From the NCBI RefSeq assembly GCF_036588685.1, contig NW_026963314.1, forward strand, positions 2,349,001 to 2,413,000: 64,000 nucleotides of DNA. Direction: 5' to 3'. Shown one piece after another: positions 36,600-49,734 of the stretch. Both the position numbers and the translations under genes were made by a program. Origin of the DNA: Mytilus trossulus (Eukaryota > Mollusca > Bivalvia > Mytilida > Mytilidae). Numbering within the stretch: the stretch's first letter is position 1; each line of letters starts with the position of its first letter. The notes beneath the pieces were generated by a model, which did not search any database, had not been told where the DNA came from, and worked only from the letters and a program-made list of their open reading frames with translations.

Positions 36600-38690
36600 A
36601 GAATAAAAGTTACAGAATTTAATTACCGATAACCAATGAATTACTGAACCCGTCTTTCACCTAAATTTGTTAATGTCAAAGTATCAGCCACACACTTATC
36701 AATCGGAGTCCATATAAACAAGTAATGCGATGCCAATGAGACAAGTACCGAAGTTCGAAGTGGGTGTTAACAATTAAGGGTAACCGTAGGACTTCCACGA
36801 TGAGACAACTCATTCTGTAAAGTCAGCTATAAAAGGCCCCGACATGAAAAACAATGTGAAGCTATGCAAATGTGGACAGATATGACAGATACATGTATAA
36901 ACCAATTACAACCGCTGGATCCTAACTTTGAACAGACACATAACGAATGTGGCGAGATTAGACATTTTAAAAATGCGCCATTTCTTCCCTAATTACCCAT
37001 GGCAGTGTTGTAGCTATACACAATAAGAACCTACTATAACATCAGTTGAAAAGGTCTTAATTTCCCCGATTTAAACAATGCCGAAAAACATCTATAATAT
37101 AAAAAAACAGACATGACATGATAGGAAATGTATGCATTGAATTCTAACAACAACAAAAAAGATACAAAGTACAGATCTGAGAGGACTGACTAATAGAGAG
37201 ATAGCTAATTCAAAGCTTATACCATCTATTAAAAAAGCATGAAAAATAAGCCTTGAAAGACTGAAATATCTCTAAGTACACATCCAACACCCAATGCATT
37301 TAGAGTTAAAAAAGCATCATTAACAGTAAGAGAAAAATACGATCATATGAAGATATACTGTAGGTATCGACAGGTCGAGATATCTAAAGGCTCTAAATAG
37401 CTTTGGTTAACGAAGCTCACCTATGTATACCTTCATCGTCAACAATGTGCATTCGCCAACATTTCAAAATGCCCTCTTGGTTTTGTTGATCTTGCATTGC
37501 TGATCATTGTTTTTTAAAGTGTCTGCAGTAAAGTTATAACAATTTCTGTTAAATTTGACTTACTTGTAGATCAGATCTAGTCTTCTATACATTAATTTAT
37601 ATACAAGGGGTGATATGACGGGTTGTTTATCTATAAAAAATATATAATGTTTAGATCTTGTCTTGCTGATCAGTTTTGCCTATTTACGTTTCGTCTATCT
37701 ATAATAGTTTTTCAGATATAGGCAAAAAAAAAAACACAGGTAAAAGTCGTCAATAAAGGGCAATTTGTTAAATGAGCGGGAGTCAGTCTGAAACTTATTT
37801 TTTTTGTATTCTACTCATATTTCTGTACAAAATGTATTGAAATTTCTTTTCACAATGATCATTGATGAGAAAAAATTCTGGCGATGTTTGTTAAATAATA
37901 TAATTTGAAATTTGAAATACTATTTTAGAAATACTGTTTTATTGAAGGCTTTCCACGTTAGTATTTCTAGATAAAATTCTGCAATGCAAAAAAATGTAAA
38001 GAACATTTGTCGTTGTATCAGTATCTATAAAATTAGTATTTTTGAGGTTTAATTTGTCCTCCAGTAATATTAGAAGGGTGTGATCCCTGAATCCGCTTAC
38101 TGTTTTGTCAGATTCCCGTATCCCGCTTATCAATTTTATAATTATAACGCTTGTAATTTCACGCGTCCCGCCTTACTTTTTTTTTACACACAAGCACATT
38201 TCAAATATCACACTTACAAAAATATTGTCCAATTCCGCGTCAAGCTTCAACCCTAATGAGACACACTAGCAAGTGTAACTATCTTTAACTCAATCATATT
38301 TTGATATGTTTCTTAATAATTAATAATACCTTTAACACTTTATTATTTTATCTTACTTATATATAATCCTATTACTATTTGTTAAGCTTTTCTAGCTTTG
38401 AATGTAGGCCATCTTTAGGTTAGTCTCTAAATGATTTAATATTTATTTTTGTTAGATCTTATTAAGTTCTAATCCATATTTTGATATATACCAATATTTG
38501 AACCTGTAATACATATTAGTTACAGTTGATAACATTTATAACGATCAAAAGATTAAATCGAAAAAATTTGGAACTAAAAGTTCAACATAATTTTGTGACC
38601 CAGCTGTAATAAGAAATGTGATTGTTTTCGTTAAAATGTAGACCATCATAGTCTGAATGCTGCTGCAGAATAGTATGTGATTAAATTTGA
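36600..38690. other. Intergenic region between genes C and D
   Basis: No gene seen. It contains an inverted R1-type piece at about 36715-36870, sequence related to R4 at about 37300-37760, and AT-rich DNA. Nothing here looks like an exon of the receptor family. Confidence 0.5.
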
Positions 38691-38706
38691 ACTTTATTAA
38701 AACAAG

Positions 38707-39583
38707 ATGAAAATTGTAGAAGTGTTTGTGTACTTATGGACAACGTACATCGGATATGTGTATAGTGCACAGCCTACCGGATGTACATACGACAGTACAG
38801 ATTCATCAACAGGTATCTATACGTGTACATTCGGCAGTTACACAGCACCACTTACCTTTACTGCGTTCACTGATCCGTATCCACAGCGTATAATTATCAA
38901 TGCTGTAAGCGGCACTTTACCAACAAATACTTTCTCAGGCTTTTCATCGTTTGCTGCTAATTTGATAGATCTTGATTATGCTGCAAGCTTACAGGTTATT
39001 TGTAGTTCTGGAGGAACACTGACAATTTCGCAAGCTTTATTTTCGAGCATGAGCTATCTACAGGAACTGAAAATAAGTAACTGTGATATTCAGTCGCTTC
39101 CTTCGAGTGTTTTCTCAAACTTAGTCACACTCGATTCTCTGTGGATTGAAGGAGGTTCAGTCAACACACTAGCAACTAATATTCTTACGGGTTTATCTAT
39201 AGAAAAATTGGACGTTCCAGTCCCGACCGGCGAATTTGTCATAAAGAACACTGTGGTTTCCGGTAATCAAATTCCGGTCGGTATGCTTGATGGACTGACT
39301 GCTGTTAAATCAATTAGATTCGACAACATCGGACTGACTTCGGTTGATGATGCGCTGTTCGGTCTGAATACAGCTTTGACGTCTTTGTCACTTGCTAACA
39401 ATGTTGGGATAATAAAGATAGAAACTGCTTTGATTAGCGCACTAGAGGGGTTATCTTCCCTTGATCTAGATGGTATCCCGTTTGAATGCACGTGCGAAAA
39501 CTTATGGATCCTCACTCATGCCACAATGAATGGTATAGCCTTACCATCAGGAATCATTTGCGGCACACCTGCTGAATATCAGA
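38707..39583 (+). CDS. Gene D exon 1: signal peptide and LRR domain
   Basis: 877 nt, the same length as exon 1 of F and G. Start context AAGATGA. Signal peptide is about residues 1-21. Cysteines: C26 and C40; C99 and C126; cap C261-x-C263 and C285. LRR motifs: YLQELKISNCDIQSLPSSVF, VKSIRFDNIGLTSVDDALF and LTSLSLANN, then LSSLDLDGIPFECTCENLW leading into the cap. Donor AGA/GTACGT. Confidence 0.9.
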
Positions 39584-41026
39584 GTACGTATTTGTTATGA
39601 CAATCGTATTGATATACAATATAATAGTTTGATCATGTAGGTTGCACTTGTAAATGCTTCTGTTTCACAACCCACAAGACCCAAAGTGAAAGGAGGGGTA
39701 TATATAAAAAAGATTTGGTATGATTGCCAATGAGACAACTGTTCACAAGAGACCAAAATGACACAGACATTAATAACTATAGCTCACCGTACGGCCTTCA
39801 ACAATGAGCAAAGCCCATACCGACTAGTCAGCTATAAAAGGCCTCGATAAGACAATGTAAAACATTTCAAACGAGAAAACTAACGGCCTCATTTATATAA
39901 AAAAAAATGAACGAAAAACAAATATGTACCAAGTAACACATAAAAAACCGACAACCACTGAATTACAGGCTCTTGACTTGGGACAGGCACATACGTAAAT
40001 AATGTGATATGTAGTACATAATTTTAGTATAAATTAATGCCTTATTATTCGGAAGTTCGGGGCATATAAATGTTGAAAACTGCCACACAGCTTTTATTGC
40101 TGTACTTCATCTGAAAGTCAAAGTGATGCCTCCAAAACGGAACAAAATAAAAACTATCACCTTACTGCAAGGTAATACGGCCGCTACCGTTGGCTTTAAT
40201 ATATTTAATACTGGTTACATTGCCACAAAAAAAGTGCTTAACTCATTGCCAATTTAGTAAATAAGTTTTGTGATTCCTTAATAATTGACAAGGCTATATT
40301 TTTATTCAGACAAGAAAGCTTCTAAGTATTATGATGAGATGTGTGACACTGCAAACGCGTGTGGAGATTTACCAGGTGAGTATAGGACGTTTGAATATAC
40401 AAAAGAAATAATCCAATTTCATAAGACGAAGAAATAACCAACGAACTCGTAGCTAGAAAAAAAAAAAAAAAAAAAGGCCCTACAAAATTCTACACAACTC
40501 TACATGAGAACTTCACGTAGACAACCAGAACACCAACAACATACCAAGGTTGATCTCAGATCGATTTAAACACGAATTTAAACCATAAACCATCTTCTGT
40601 TTAAAAAAAATGCATTTGTTCACGTTGGTCAAATTGCTTTATAAATTTGTTGACATTTGTTTGCAATCAGACCATATATTTTTTCCCATAAATACAAAGT
40701 GGAATACAACCTCACGGTGGTTAATCAAAATAAATAAAAAACATCAATCAACATACTTTTATATTTCAGGTATAACCCTTGGTCCAACGATATGTATGAC
40801 TATTATCGAGATTGTCAGTTATTGTATCCTAGCTGTTACCATGGTAATAGCTATAGTAGCACTTGTTATCATATGTTATGTCAGAAGGAAACTGGTCATT
40901 GCCAAAGAAAATCTAGAGAAAAAGAGAAATAGCTCCTGGGCACGTGTACAAAATGCACTGAAGAAGGGCGGAGCATCTGGTCAAAAACCACCATTGAGAT
41001 CGTCACAAGTAGATGGTTGGGTGTAA
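38707..41026 (+). CDS. Gene D: LRR-ectodomain type I membrane receptor, three exons
   Basis: The most compact complete member and a good reference for the family: exon 1 38707-39583, exon 2 40310-40375, exon 3 40770-41026, giving about 399 residues. It has a signal peptide, an N-terminal cysteine-bounded cap, about five recognisable LRRs, a four-cysteine C-terminal cap split by intron 1, a cysteine-containing stalk, one helix and a basic tail. Both introns are phase 1, so exon 2 is symmetrical. Neither intron contains a junction-derived array, unlike B, C, F and G. Intron 1 contains an inverted R1 copy. It would act at the cell surface. No signalling domain is present, so signalling would need a partner protein. 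LRR membrane protein is a firm call; an immune role is only a possibility. Confidence 0.88.
39710..40000 (-). repeat. Dispersed repeat R1 (inverted) in gene D intron 1
   Basis: Starts GGTATGATTGCCAATGAGAC and includes AGCCCATACCGACTAGTCAG, the reverse complement of the R1 core. Confidence 0.7.
40310..40375 (+). CDS. Gene D exon 2, LRR cap end
   Basis: 66 nt, acceptor TTATTCAG and donor ACCAG/GTGAGT. It reads NKKASKYYDEMCDTANACGD with the split first codon, then LPG. The first cysteine (residue 304) supplies the fourth cysteine of a standard LRR C-terminal cap; the second (310) is in the stalk. Confidence 0.85.
40770..41026 (+). CDS. Gene D exon 3: transmembrane segment and tail
   Basis: Acceptor ATATTTCAG. 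It begins GITLGPTIC, then the helix IVSYCILAVTMVIAIVALVI, then YVRRK. The tail has EKKRNSSWARVQNALKKGG and QKPPLRSSQVDGWV. This is the clearest version of the family tail motif. Confidence 0.88.
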
Positions 41027-41153
41027 CAAATATTGATAAACCAATAGATGTCTGAGTTTGCCTGTCCTTAATTGATGTATAAACATATACACTGTATACA
41101 ACTGCTTAACAAATAGATGCTTGGAATCTTCTTTACGTCATTAAAACACATTT

Positions 41154-41159
41154 AATAAA
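41154..41159 (+). promoter_or_regulatory. Polyadenylation signal, gene D
   Basis: AATAAA, 128 nt after the stop. Confidence 0.5.
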
Positions 41160-44100
41160 ATGTTTTATAGAAAACGTTTTTATAATCAATGTTTTTTAAT
41201 GCAGATTCAAACGATCCTGATTAAGAAGGCATATAGTTATTCGTTGCTTGATATCCAACATAGATATACTATAATTTATTGTATGATCACTAGTACATAA
41301 CAGGTGAAAGGTCACACATAGGGGTACATCACCCAATATTGTGTTGTTATCTTAATCACTATAAAAACAAACCAATATGTAACAAAGACCTACAAAAACT
41401 AATAGACAAAGTACATAAGCAGAATACAAAAAGTATCATAGAACAATAAAACAATCATTAAGACGGGATGTATACGTACAGAGCCACGTCATACATATAA
41501 AAAAGAAGATGTGGTATTATTGCCAATGAGACAACTATCCACAAAAGACCAAAATGACACAAACATTTACAATAATAGGTAACCGTACGACCTTCAACAA
41601 TGAGCAAAGCCCATACCGTCATCAAAGAAACACAAAATGGCATATAGAAAAACTACATACATGTAAGCAAAACTGAAAGTCAAGAATACAAAAATTGTGA
41701 GAACAATAACAAAATGAGTGATAAATAAGTAAATAGTCTCGTCTAATGGATGTCTAAAAAAGAGACTAAACAGTAGATTAACAGTAATTCATACGGACAA
41801 ATAAAAGAATAATATAATTCACGATATTGCATTTAGGACAATTAATAACGTCAGTACCCATAATCTTAAAAGAACACCGTGTATTATTCGTTAAATTTTA
41901 AACTTCTGTATAAAAAATTCATCATATATACCGGATTAAATTTGGTATTTACACCAGACGCACGTTTCATCTACAAACGACTCATCAGTGACGCTTGAAT
42001 TCAAAAAAAAATATATAAAAAAGCCAAATAAAATACAAAATTGAAGAGCATTGAGAACCAAATTCCGAAAGGTAATCTATTCCTGAAGTAGAAAAACATT
42101 AGAGTGCATTTTTTCTTACACAAATGACGCAAGCGGCTAAGCGCGCACATGTTCTGCTGATTTGTGTCTAACATACGTTTGCAAAGTTTACGTACACTTT
42201 AACAACATTGCACTCGCTAGAGTTTTGTTTGTCGTTTATTGTTTGTAAGTACAAACGCTACATTTCTAACTTCAACCTGATTTAACGATGTATTTTTTTC
42301 TACGTTTGTAAAAAAAGTCTGTTTACCAACAACATATGCATGCATTATTGAAAGTTCAAACAAGGTCAATAAACACTGATTAATTGATGTTTTTGCTTCT
42401 ATTTTTGTAGCGTTTAGAAAATAACAAAAAACGCCACACAATTTTGTAAGAAAGAAATGCACCTACTCTTATTATTTCAAAAATTCGAATGTTTTATACT
42501 AAACAGTTAATTTATAAAATATGGCAATATCAATGAGAATTTATGCTGACTACTGGGCTAGTAAGTGATACCCTCGGGGAATTAATGTAGTTTGGTGTCT
42601 TCATGAAGTAACACATTAGGTGTATCGGCTTCGCGAAATATTTATGATTCTGATTTGACAAGACTCCCATATAGGCCCTTCATATATGTCTAAGATGCTT
42701 ATATCGTCACTAACCGAGATAAAAAGGAAAATGTTTCTTCTTATGTGACCTTTTGTCAAGCAATGTTTCTTTCTTTGCGTATTCACATATTTAGGTTTTT
42801 GTTTATATTTAATGTAAAGCAATTTCAAACAATGAAAAACACCCACAGCAAATACATTGTAGCCGGCTATAAAAAGTCGCGACATGAAAAATACAAAACA
42901 ATTCAGTTGAAAATAAATGTACTAACGGTCTAATTTAAAACATAACAAACTACGAAAAACAAATATGACAGACATAAAATAACAGCAACAACCACTGAAT
43001 AACACTCAGAATGTGACAGGGTTAAACATCTTTGTAAGCACTCAACCGTCCGACAATTTGGACCAGTGTTGCAACAGAACAAAAATATAAAAAAAAAATC
43101 AGTTGAAAAATGTTTATCTCATTAGATCGATACAAAGAAAAACACCAAACAAATACACAGGCAGGGCGATACAGGTTATATATCAACCGCCTTCCGTAAC
43201 AACAAAACATGTCATTAAGTACATATCTGGAGAGTATTCGCAGTACCGGTAACTGACAGAAATATAGAGTCCAAAGCCAATAACAATCAAATATCAATCA
43301 GTACACATAAAAAATCCAATGGATTTAGTGTAAAAGCGTCATTAACAGTCAGAGAAAATCACTGGTGTCAATAAAGGGGACAAAAATATATGAAAATTTT
43401 ATAAGGCTAATTTCTCCACTTTAACAGCTTATTTTCAGATGTGTATTATTTCAAGAAACATCTTTTTAATCATTGCCATTGAAATATTTTTTCGGACAGA
43501 ACGGAAAAAAAGCATCAGGAAAATATGACATTGTGCAATGCTAAAATATAGGTGTTGATAGATTGTAGCTAGTTAAATGTTAAAGTACATAATTATGTGA
43601 AATATAAAGTGCATGACAATGTTCTGACAAAAAATCGTACATTGTTATATTTTGATCAATTCATATTGATAGTGTTGGCAAATCTCTAAACAATACTTTT
43701 AGTTAATACTAGAACACACGCGGGTTTGTGAAAAAATGAAAGTGCCTATGTTTATTTAACTGGGTTTTTAGTATCCGTATTGTCATCTAATAAAGCCGTG
43801 TTGTTTGTAAAGTGCAGACTTTTTTCTTCTTTTAGAATGTTTCTGTTAAAACCAGTCCATGTACAATAAACTATCTATAAACTAAATTTAATTTTGTAAT
43901 TACTAATAATTAACCAAATTAAATTGTTGTATTGAGGTCCAAGAATACTGACTCGTTACATGTACCAGTGTTAGGCCTGTGCTGCTCTCACCATTTTACA
44001 TTTGTCTTTTATGTGGACATTGTGTGGTATTATGTGGATGAGTCAATATAATAAACAGTTATTTAACGCATCATGTAAATATAACGGAATTTGATGAGAC

Positions 44101-45360
44101 AATTATTAAAGTGAGAGGGTTAGCGCTATAGAACCAGGTTTAATCCACCATTTTCTACATTTGAAAATGCCTGTACCAAGTCAGGAATATGACAGTTCTT
44201 GTCCATTCGTTTTTGATGCGTTTTGTTATTTGATTTTGCCATGTGATTATGGACTTTCCTAATTGATTTTCCTCTGAGTTCAGTATTTTTGTGATTTTAC
44301 TTTTTGCTAACATTGAATTTGTCTACCCACAAGTATTTCATATTTTAAACTAAGATCTATTCAAATATGCTTTTTTAAAATCTCCTAATGCTTGCTCTCC
44401 CAGAATACTCAGTCTTCCCAGTTATATTTAAATTATTATTATAGTTGGAACAAGCTCGACGCTTAAGCTTAACCTAATTGTGAGGCAAAACATTTGTAAA
44501 ATTGGCATTTAATTTAATAAAACCGAGAATGGAAACGGGAAATAAGTCAAAGAGACAACCAAACCATAGAGCAGATAATAGCCGAAGGCCACCAATGGGT
44601 CTTGAAAAAAACCAAGAAACATCCCGCACCCGGTAGTGTTCCTCAGCTTAAAATACAAACGTAAACTAGTTCAGTGAAAATGGACGTCATATACAAAACT
44701 CCAAAATAAATAAATGAACTAAAATTAAGATATATACCTACAAGACTAACAAAGGCCAGAGGATCCTGATTTTTTTCTCTTTTTTTTGTTTTATTTATTT
44801 TCATCCTGGTATCTATGATGAGTGTATTTAACAGTTTGTTATTTTGAAATAAAAGTAACAAACATCTTCAAACTTATTAGTGTCTTTTCTAAACTCACGG
44901 AAATAAACAGCTATTAGAGATTCCTTATTTTATTTGTGTTAAGTTGTTGGATTGCCGACTCAGTTAAAGACATCCAGTTTGAAAACTCTTTGTATTCATC
45001 AATTTATAAAAGATTCTTTTGTGAGAAATTTCTTTTATAAAAACATTAACTACTGGAACTGTTATCATTAGTTTATTGAAACTGTTTGTTTGTAACCCGG
45101 ATTTGGTTTTTCTCTCTATCGATTTATGAGTTTCGAACAGCGGTATACTTCTGTTGCTTTTATTTAGCATGCCGTTTTGAATTTTAAATGTCTTTAAGGT
45201 AAGCGTGCATCTGATGGTAAACATGAATCAAAAATTTAAATGAATTTTAAAACCAAATACATAAAGGGCGTGTTTACTTAATCCGTAATTTATTTGTTTT
45301 GTTTAATCGCATTTATAGTGCAGTAAATTGCAGATTGGATAAAAGGGATTAAACCCATAA
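41160..45360. other. Intergenic region between genes D and E
   Basis: 4.2 kb without a supported gene. It holds an inverted R1 copy at about 41500-41640, R5 fragments at 41935-42110 and 42535-42590, a further diverged R1-type piece around 42850-43030 and an R2 copy at 44515-44765. The open frames (up to 91 codons, for example 43022-43297 minus) have no family features. Confidence 0.5.
44515..44765 (+). repeat. Dispersed repeat R2
   Basis: Contains GAGAATGGAAACGGGAAATA and CCGAAGGCCACCAATGGGTC. Same family and orientation as 10005-10330. Confidence 0.6.
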
Positions 45361-45419
45361 GTTTACATTACAATCACAGATTCTATATGTTATGTTTTAT
45401 TATATCTATGTTGTCTAAA

Positions 45420-46308
45420 ATGTTTAAGCATTGTAAGATTTTTCCGTTTGCAATCTACTTTATTTTATTGTTTGAGACAATAAATGGAACATCTCCGACC
45501 GGTTGTAGTTATGACAGCGCCTACTCATCAACAGGGATATATACTTGTGTATTTGGAAGCTATTCGGAACCTTTGACTTACTCAGCGTTTTCAAGTCCAC
45601 TTCCACAAAGACTAAAGATCACGAATTTAAACGGAAACTTGCCAGCCAGTGGAAGTGCATTTTCGGGATTCTCAAGTTTTACCTCTGGTTCGTTCGACAG
45701 AAATTACCCAGCTTACCTCGAACTAGTCTGTACTACGTCAGGGTCGATAACTCTTACAACGAGTACTTTCACCGACATGAGTTATCTACAGGAAGTTAAG
45801 TTTTCTTATTGTAACATAGTTTCCCTATCAAATGGCATGCTAGGACCTTTCGGAAGTCTGAACTCATTGATATTTGAACACGGTTCCATAGCGTCTTATT
45901 CGGCAGACTTTTTAACATCTGTTACGATTGAACCACTTGCTGTTGCTGAACCGAGGGGAGAACTTATTATAAAGGATTGTTCGATTACACCCACTACAAT
46001 ACCAGCAGGTGTGTTCGACGGACAAACTTCGATACGAACAATACAATTAGTGAAAGCTGGGGTTACATCTATCGATGCTTCAGCGTTTAGTCTGACAACT
46101 CAGCTTAATTATATATCTCTGGTCGACAATTCTATTACGTCATTGGAAAGTAACCTCTTCACAAGTGTGAAAAGTCTGTCGTCCATTGATTTAGGTGGAC
46201 TTGCTTATGACTGTTTCTGTTCAAATTTAGACGTCCTAACGTATTCTAGTGAAAACTCTGTAAAACTGCCGTCTGATTTGATCTGTAACACACCAGCCAG
46301 TTATCAAT
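45420..46308 (+). CDS. Gene E exon 1: signal peptide and LRR domain
   Basis: 889 nt from the chosen start. N-terminal GCSYDSAYSSTGIYTC, middle cysteines in LELVC and VKFSYC, cap YDCFC with DLIC about 27 residues later. LRRs include IRTIQLVKAGVTSIDASAF and LNYISLVDNSITSLESNLF. Donor CAAT/GTATGT. Without splicing the frame runs on for more than 30 residues through a poly-A tract. Confidence 0.87.
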
Positions 46309-47416
46309 GTATGTTTATTATTAAAAAAAAGAAATTTGTAAGTAATATCATTCAAGTGTTAACCTTACCTTTAAAAAAAACCCATAGTTTTTACGTAAAA
46401 AAAAAAAAAAAAAACTTGTGAGATAGTGAGGGAGTGTTAGCTGAAAAATATATTTTACTTTGAAATATCCTGTTATCTGTCTTGAAACTTACTCAGGTAG
46501 CCTAGAAATAGGGGGGGGGGGGACAAGCCTGAAATGAGTGTCATCAAAGTTTGTTCTGGGATAAATCAGATCTTTTTTCTCTCTATACGCGCACATATTT
46601 CAAATAAATATAAAATTTATTATAATTTAAAACATACACTGTTATTCGGAAAATCAGGATAGGTACAACAATATTTGAAGTTTTATATAAATGATTATGC
46701 TTGGTATTTTTGTAGATAAAAAAGCGACAAAGTTTTACGCTGAGACCTGTGCTACAGTGTCAAGTTGTTCAGGTAAATTGTTTATTTATACCGGTATATG
46801 CTGATCTGACTGATCAACTGATTTTTGTTCTTGTTGATTTTATGCTGAACAGTAACACCACTAACCAAGGTACTAATAGAGATGATTGAATGCTCCTAAA
46901 GTTGAATTCCCGCGATAGCCGATTATCAGTTTTCCATGACTTATAAGAATATCCGTCCGTTTTACTAATTCATTGATTGTTTTTATGATTAATACAACTT
47001 TCATTTCCTAATATCTACAACAGCTTCACTTCTCAGAACAAGTAGGGTACAATGTATGAACCAAAAAGCATAATGTATGCTTATTGATTTTATTGTTAAT
47101 GTGTTAAAATTTAGCTTGAAAAAGAAATTTACTTCGATCTAAGTTGTGGTCGAATTTTAATATTTACTTTAATTTGATTGTAGGTCTGTCTTGTTATACT
47201 GCGATAGAAATCGTAGGATTTGTCTTACTAGGCATGGCACTAATTGTCGCATGTGTTGCCTTGGCAATGATTTGTCATGCAAAGCGACAAATAACTTCTG
47301 CTGCAATATCATCCAGGAGAAGACGACCAAATAGATGGTCAAAAATGAAAAATGCCATGAGAGCTACACATCGTGGTCGTCGAGGAGAAAAGCCACCGAT
47401 GAAATCCAAGTATTGA
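45420..47416 (+). CDS. Gene E: LRR-ectodomain type I membrane receptor, three exons
   Basis: Exons 45420-46308, 46716-46772 and 47184-47416, about 392 residues. I chose ATG 45420 (AAAATG context, compact 25-residue signal peptide MFKHCKIFPFAIYFILLFET); in-frame ATGs at 45387 and 45408 have weaker contexts and would lengthen the leader by up to 11 residues. It is closest to gene F in sequence: both share SYDxxxxSTGxYTC, FSSPLPQRLKI and VKFSxCNIVSL. The introns are short (407 and 411 nt) and free of junction arrays, so this member and D show what an unexpanded gene looks like. Its tail is very basic and lacks the final GW. Role unknown, as for the other members. Confidence 0.87.
46716..46772 (+). 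CDS. Gene E exon 2, LRR cap end
   Basis: 57 nt, acceptor TTTTTGTAG and donor TTCAG/GTAAAT. It reads YKKATKFYAETCATVSSCSG, with both cysteines at the family spacing. Confidence 0.83.
47184..47416 (+). CDS. Gene E exon 3: transmembrane segment and tail
   Basis: Acceptor GATTGTAG. It begins GLSC, then the helix IVGFVLLGMALIVACVALAM and CHAKRQ. The tail carries RRRRPNRWSKMKNAMRA and GEKPPMKSKY, a variant of the shared W and PP motifs. Confidence 0.85.
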
Positions 47417-47569
47417 GGTTATATGAAAATGAATGGTTTCAATGACATTTTCTGATTTCCTTCATAAAGTAATCAAGGCATATTGATGCATGTACAATGT
47501 ATCAATAGGAACAATACAATATTTAAAAAATCACGAGTATTTATTCAATGTTTATCTTTAATTCATGTC

Positions 47570-47575
47570 AATAAA
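47570..47575 (+). promoter_or_regulatory. Polyadenylation signal, gene E
   Basis: AATAAA about 155 nt after the stop. Confidence 0.45.
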
Positions 47576-47579
47576 AATG

Positions 47580-48850
47580 GCGGTTTTGTTTTGTGTATTC
47601 TGTATTGAATTAGAGACGATGCGAGTAGTTGTCGATGATAGCATCCAAACAGTACTATTTAATAGAACTAACTGTTGAAGAAAATACATTATAGTACAGC
47701 TTCCTTTGAATCCGATACGTCTCTGAACGAGAACCGGCTTCTACAGATGCCCTCGAAATGATTAAAAAGCCAACATTAACGCCAAATAAAAGTCAATTAA
47801 TCTTTTACTGTGTTTTACGAAAAATCAAATTTCACAAACTGATGTATGGTGGTAACACCAATGACACTATTTAGTAAACACTATTGACATTTTCAGTAAT
47901 GGATGTTATGCTATATAATTTGAGATTTTTTAGTCGAAGATGTATTTTTTTCATCTTTTTCTTTTGCTCGGTGTTCTTGATTTTGTGTTCAAAACTTAAA
48001 AGTAAAATTTGAAATGTGATGTCAATGGTGATGCTTTTTGTGTCATTAGAGTTACTGAAGGGTCAGTGGTGTTGCTATATAGAAATGCGACATTTTTTGA
48101 TTTTTTTTCATAAATAAAAGTGTTGTTAGGTCGTTTACGAAGGATTAGGTATATTGTTATCATTTAATTTTATACATGCTTTACATATATTCAGTTAAAG
48201 TGTATTTCTTAGTGTTTACAACAGCAATGCATAATTAAGACAGCCATTTTTCTTACGACAATGTATTCTGAAATTTCTGTTTGAATAGAATGCACAGCTA
48301 TATGAATAATGTCACACGTCGTAATTTAAACCTAAACAACAAATTGGAACAGTTGTTTGGTAATTATATCTAGTACCTAAATGTATGTTTTGAATAGGTT
48401 ACACCATTGCCACGATGCTATCAAAGGATGACCTAAAATTGTTAAAATTGAAGGAACTCGTCTTTTTTCCCATTGCATATTTCTGAATATCGTTGCTACC
48501 ATACTAAAGATTAAATGTTTTAAACAATGAAATCATTTTTCACAATATTACCTCGTCGAAATTTGCACTTGTTTTGATAATGACCAATGTACAAAACAGT
48601 GGACGCGATATTTAAATTGACATTTTTTTACTGTATGATAAACTTAGTTCATAACATATATTTATAATAATGAGTTTACGATAATCCATGTTAATCCGAC
48701 TAAACCTTTCTATAATATTCCACAAGAAGTTAGACTCAACTATTTTACTGAACAGCCATTGACATATTTAAGATATGGATTCATAAATGTTTATGTACAT
48801 TATTTGATTGTTGGAGGCAGTTTTTGTAGAACCAACTTGTGTTTTCAGTT
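47580..48850. other. Intergenic region between genes E and F
   Basis: 1.3 kb of AT-rich sequence, with nothing recognisable apart from homopolymer runs. It must hold the gene F promoter unless an untranslated exon lies further upstream. Confidence 0.5.
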
Positions 48851-48857
48851 TTACACG

Positions 48858-49734
48858 ATGAAAACAAACATCAGTGTATTGACTGTTCTACTGTTTCTTC
48901 TACTGATCAACTTTTCCTCGAGTGCTCATCCCGCCGGGTGTTCCTATGATGGCACATTAGCCTCAACTGGACTATATACTTGTGATTTAGGAAGTTACAC
49001 TGCACCTCTCGCCTATAGTTCTTTCTCCAGTCCTCTCCCACAGAGATTGAAGATCACTGGTGTAACAGGAACATTCACCTCTCAATTGTCAGGATTCTCC
49101 AGCTTCTCCACTGGATCCTTTGACGCCAATTATCCAGCAAGCCTCGAACTGGAATGTTTGTCGTCTAATTCGTTAACGTTATCTAGTGTATCCTTCACAG
49201 ATATGGGTTATCTCCAGGAAGTTAAATTCAGTTTCTGTAACATAGTATCATTGACTACCGGGATGCTGTCTCCATTTGGAACACTCAATTCCTTACGATT
49301 TGAAGGGGGTTCTATTGCTTCATATTCAAATAGCTTTCTAACTGGACTCATAGTGGAACCCGTGACATCAACTCCAGAACCGAAAGGAGAGCTTGTAATT
49401 AAAGATTGTACGATTACCCCTACGTCCATACCATCCGGGACATTTGACGTTTTGACAACAGTGAAGTCCATTCGTGTAGAGAACGCCGGTGTTACAGCGG
49501 TTGACAGTTCACTATACAACCTGGCTGTGGCTGTAAATGACGTATCTCTGGCAGATAACTCTATAACCACTCTAGACAGTGGTATATTTAGCAGCCTGAA
49601 AGGACTATCTGATATAAACCTTGACGGGATACCGTATAATTGTACTTGTACCTCCCTAGCATTTCTACAGTCTTTGTCTCAGAACTCTATCCGCTCGGCT
49701 GGTCCCATCTGTAATACGCCAGCTGCCTATCAAA
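48858..49734 (+). CDS. Gene F exon 1: signal peptide and LRR domain
   Basis: Start context ACGATGA. N-terminal GCSYDGTLASTGLYTC, middle cysteines in LELEC and VKFSFC, cap YNCTC then PIC. LRRs include VKSIRVENAGVTAVDSSLY and VNDVSLADNSITTLDSGIF. NCT in the cap is a possible N-glycosylation site. Donor CAAA/GTAAGT; read-through would stop at once. Confidence 0.88.
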
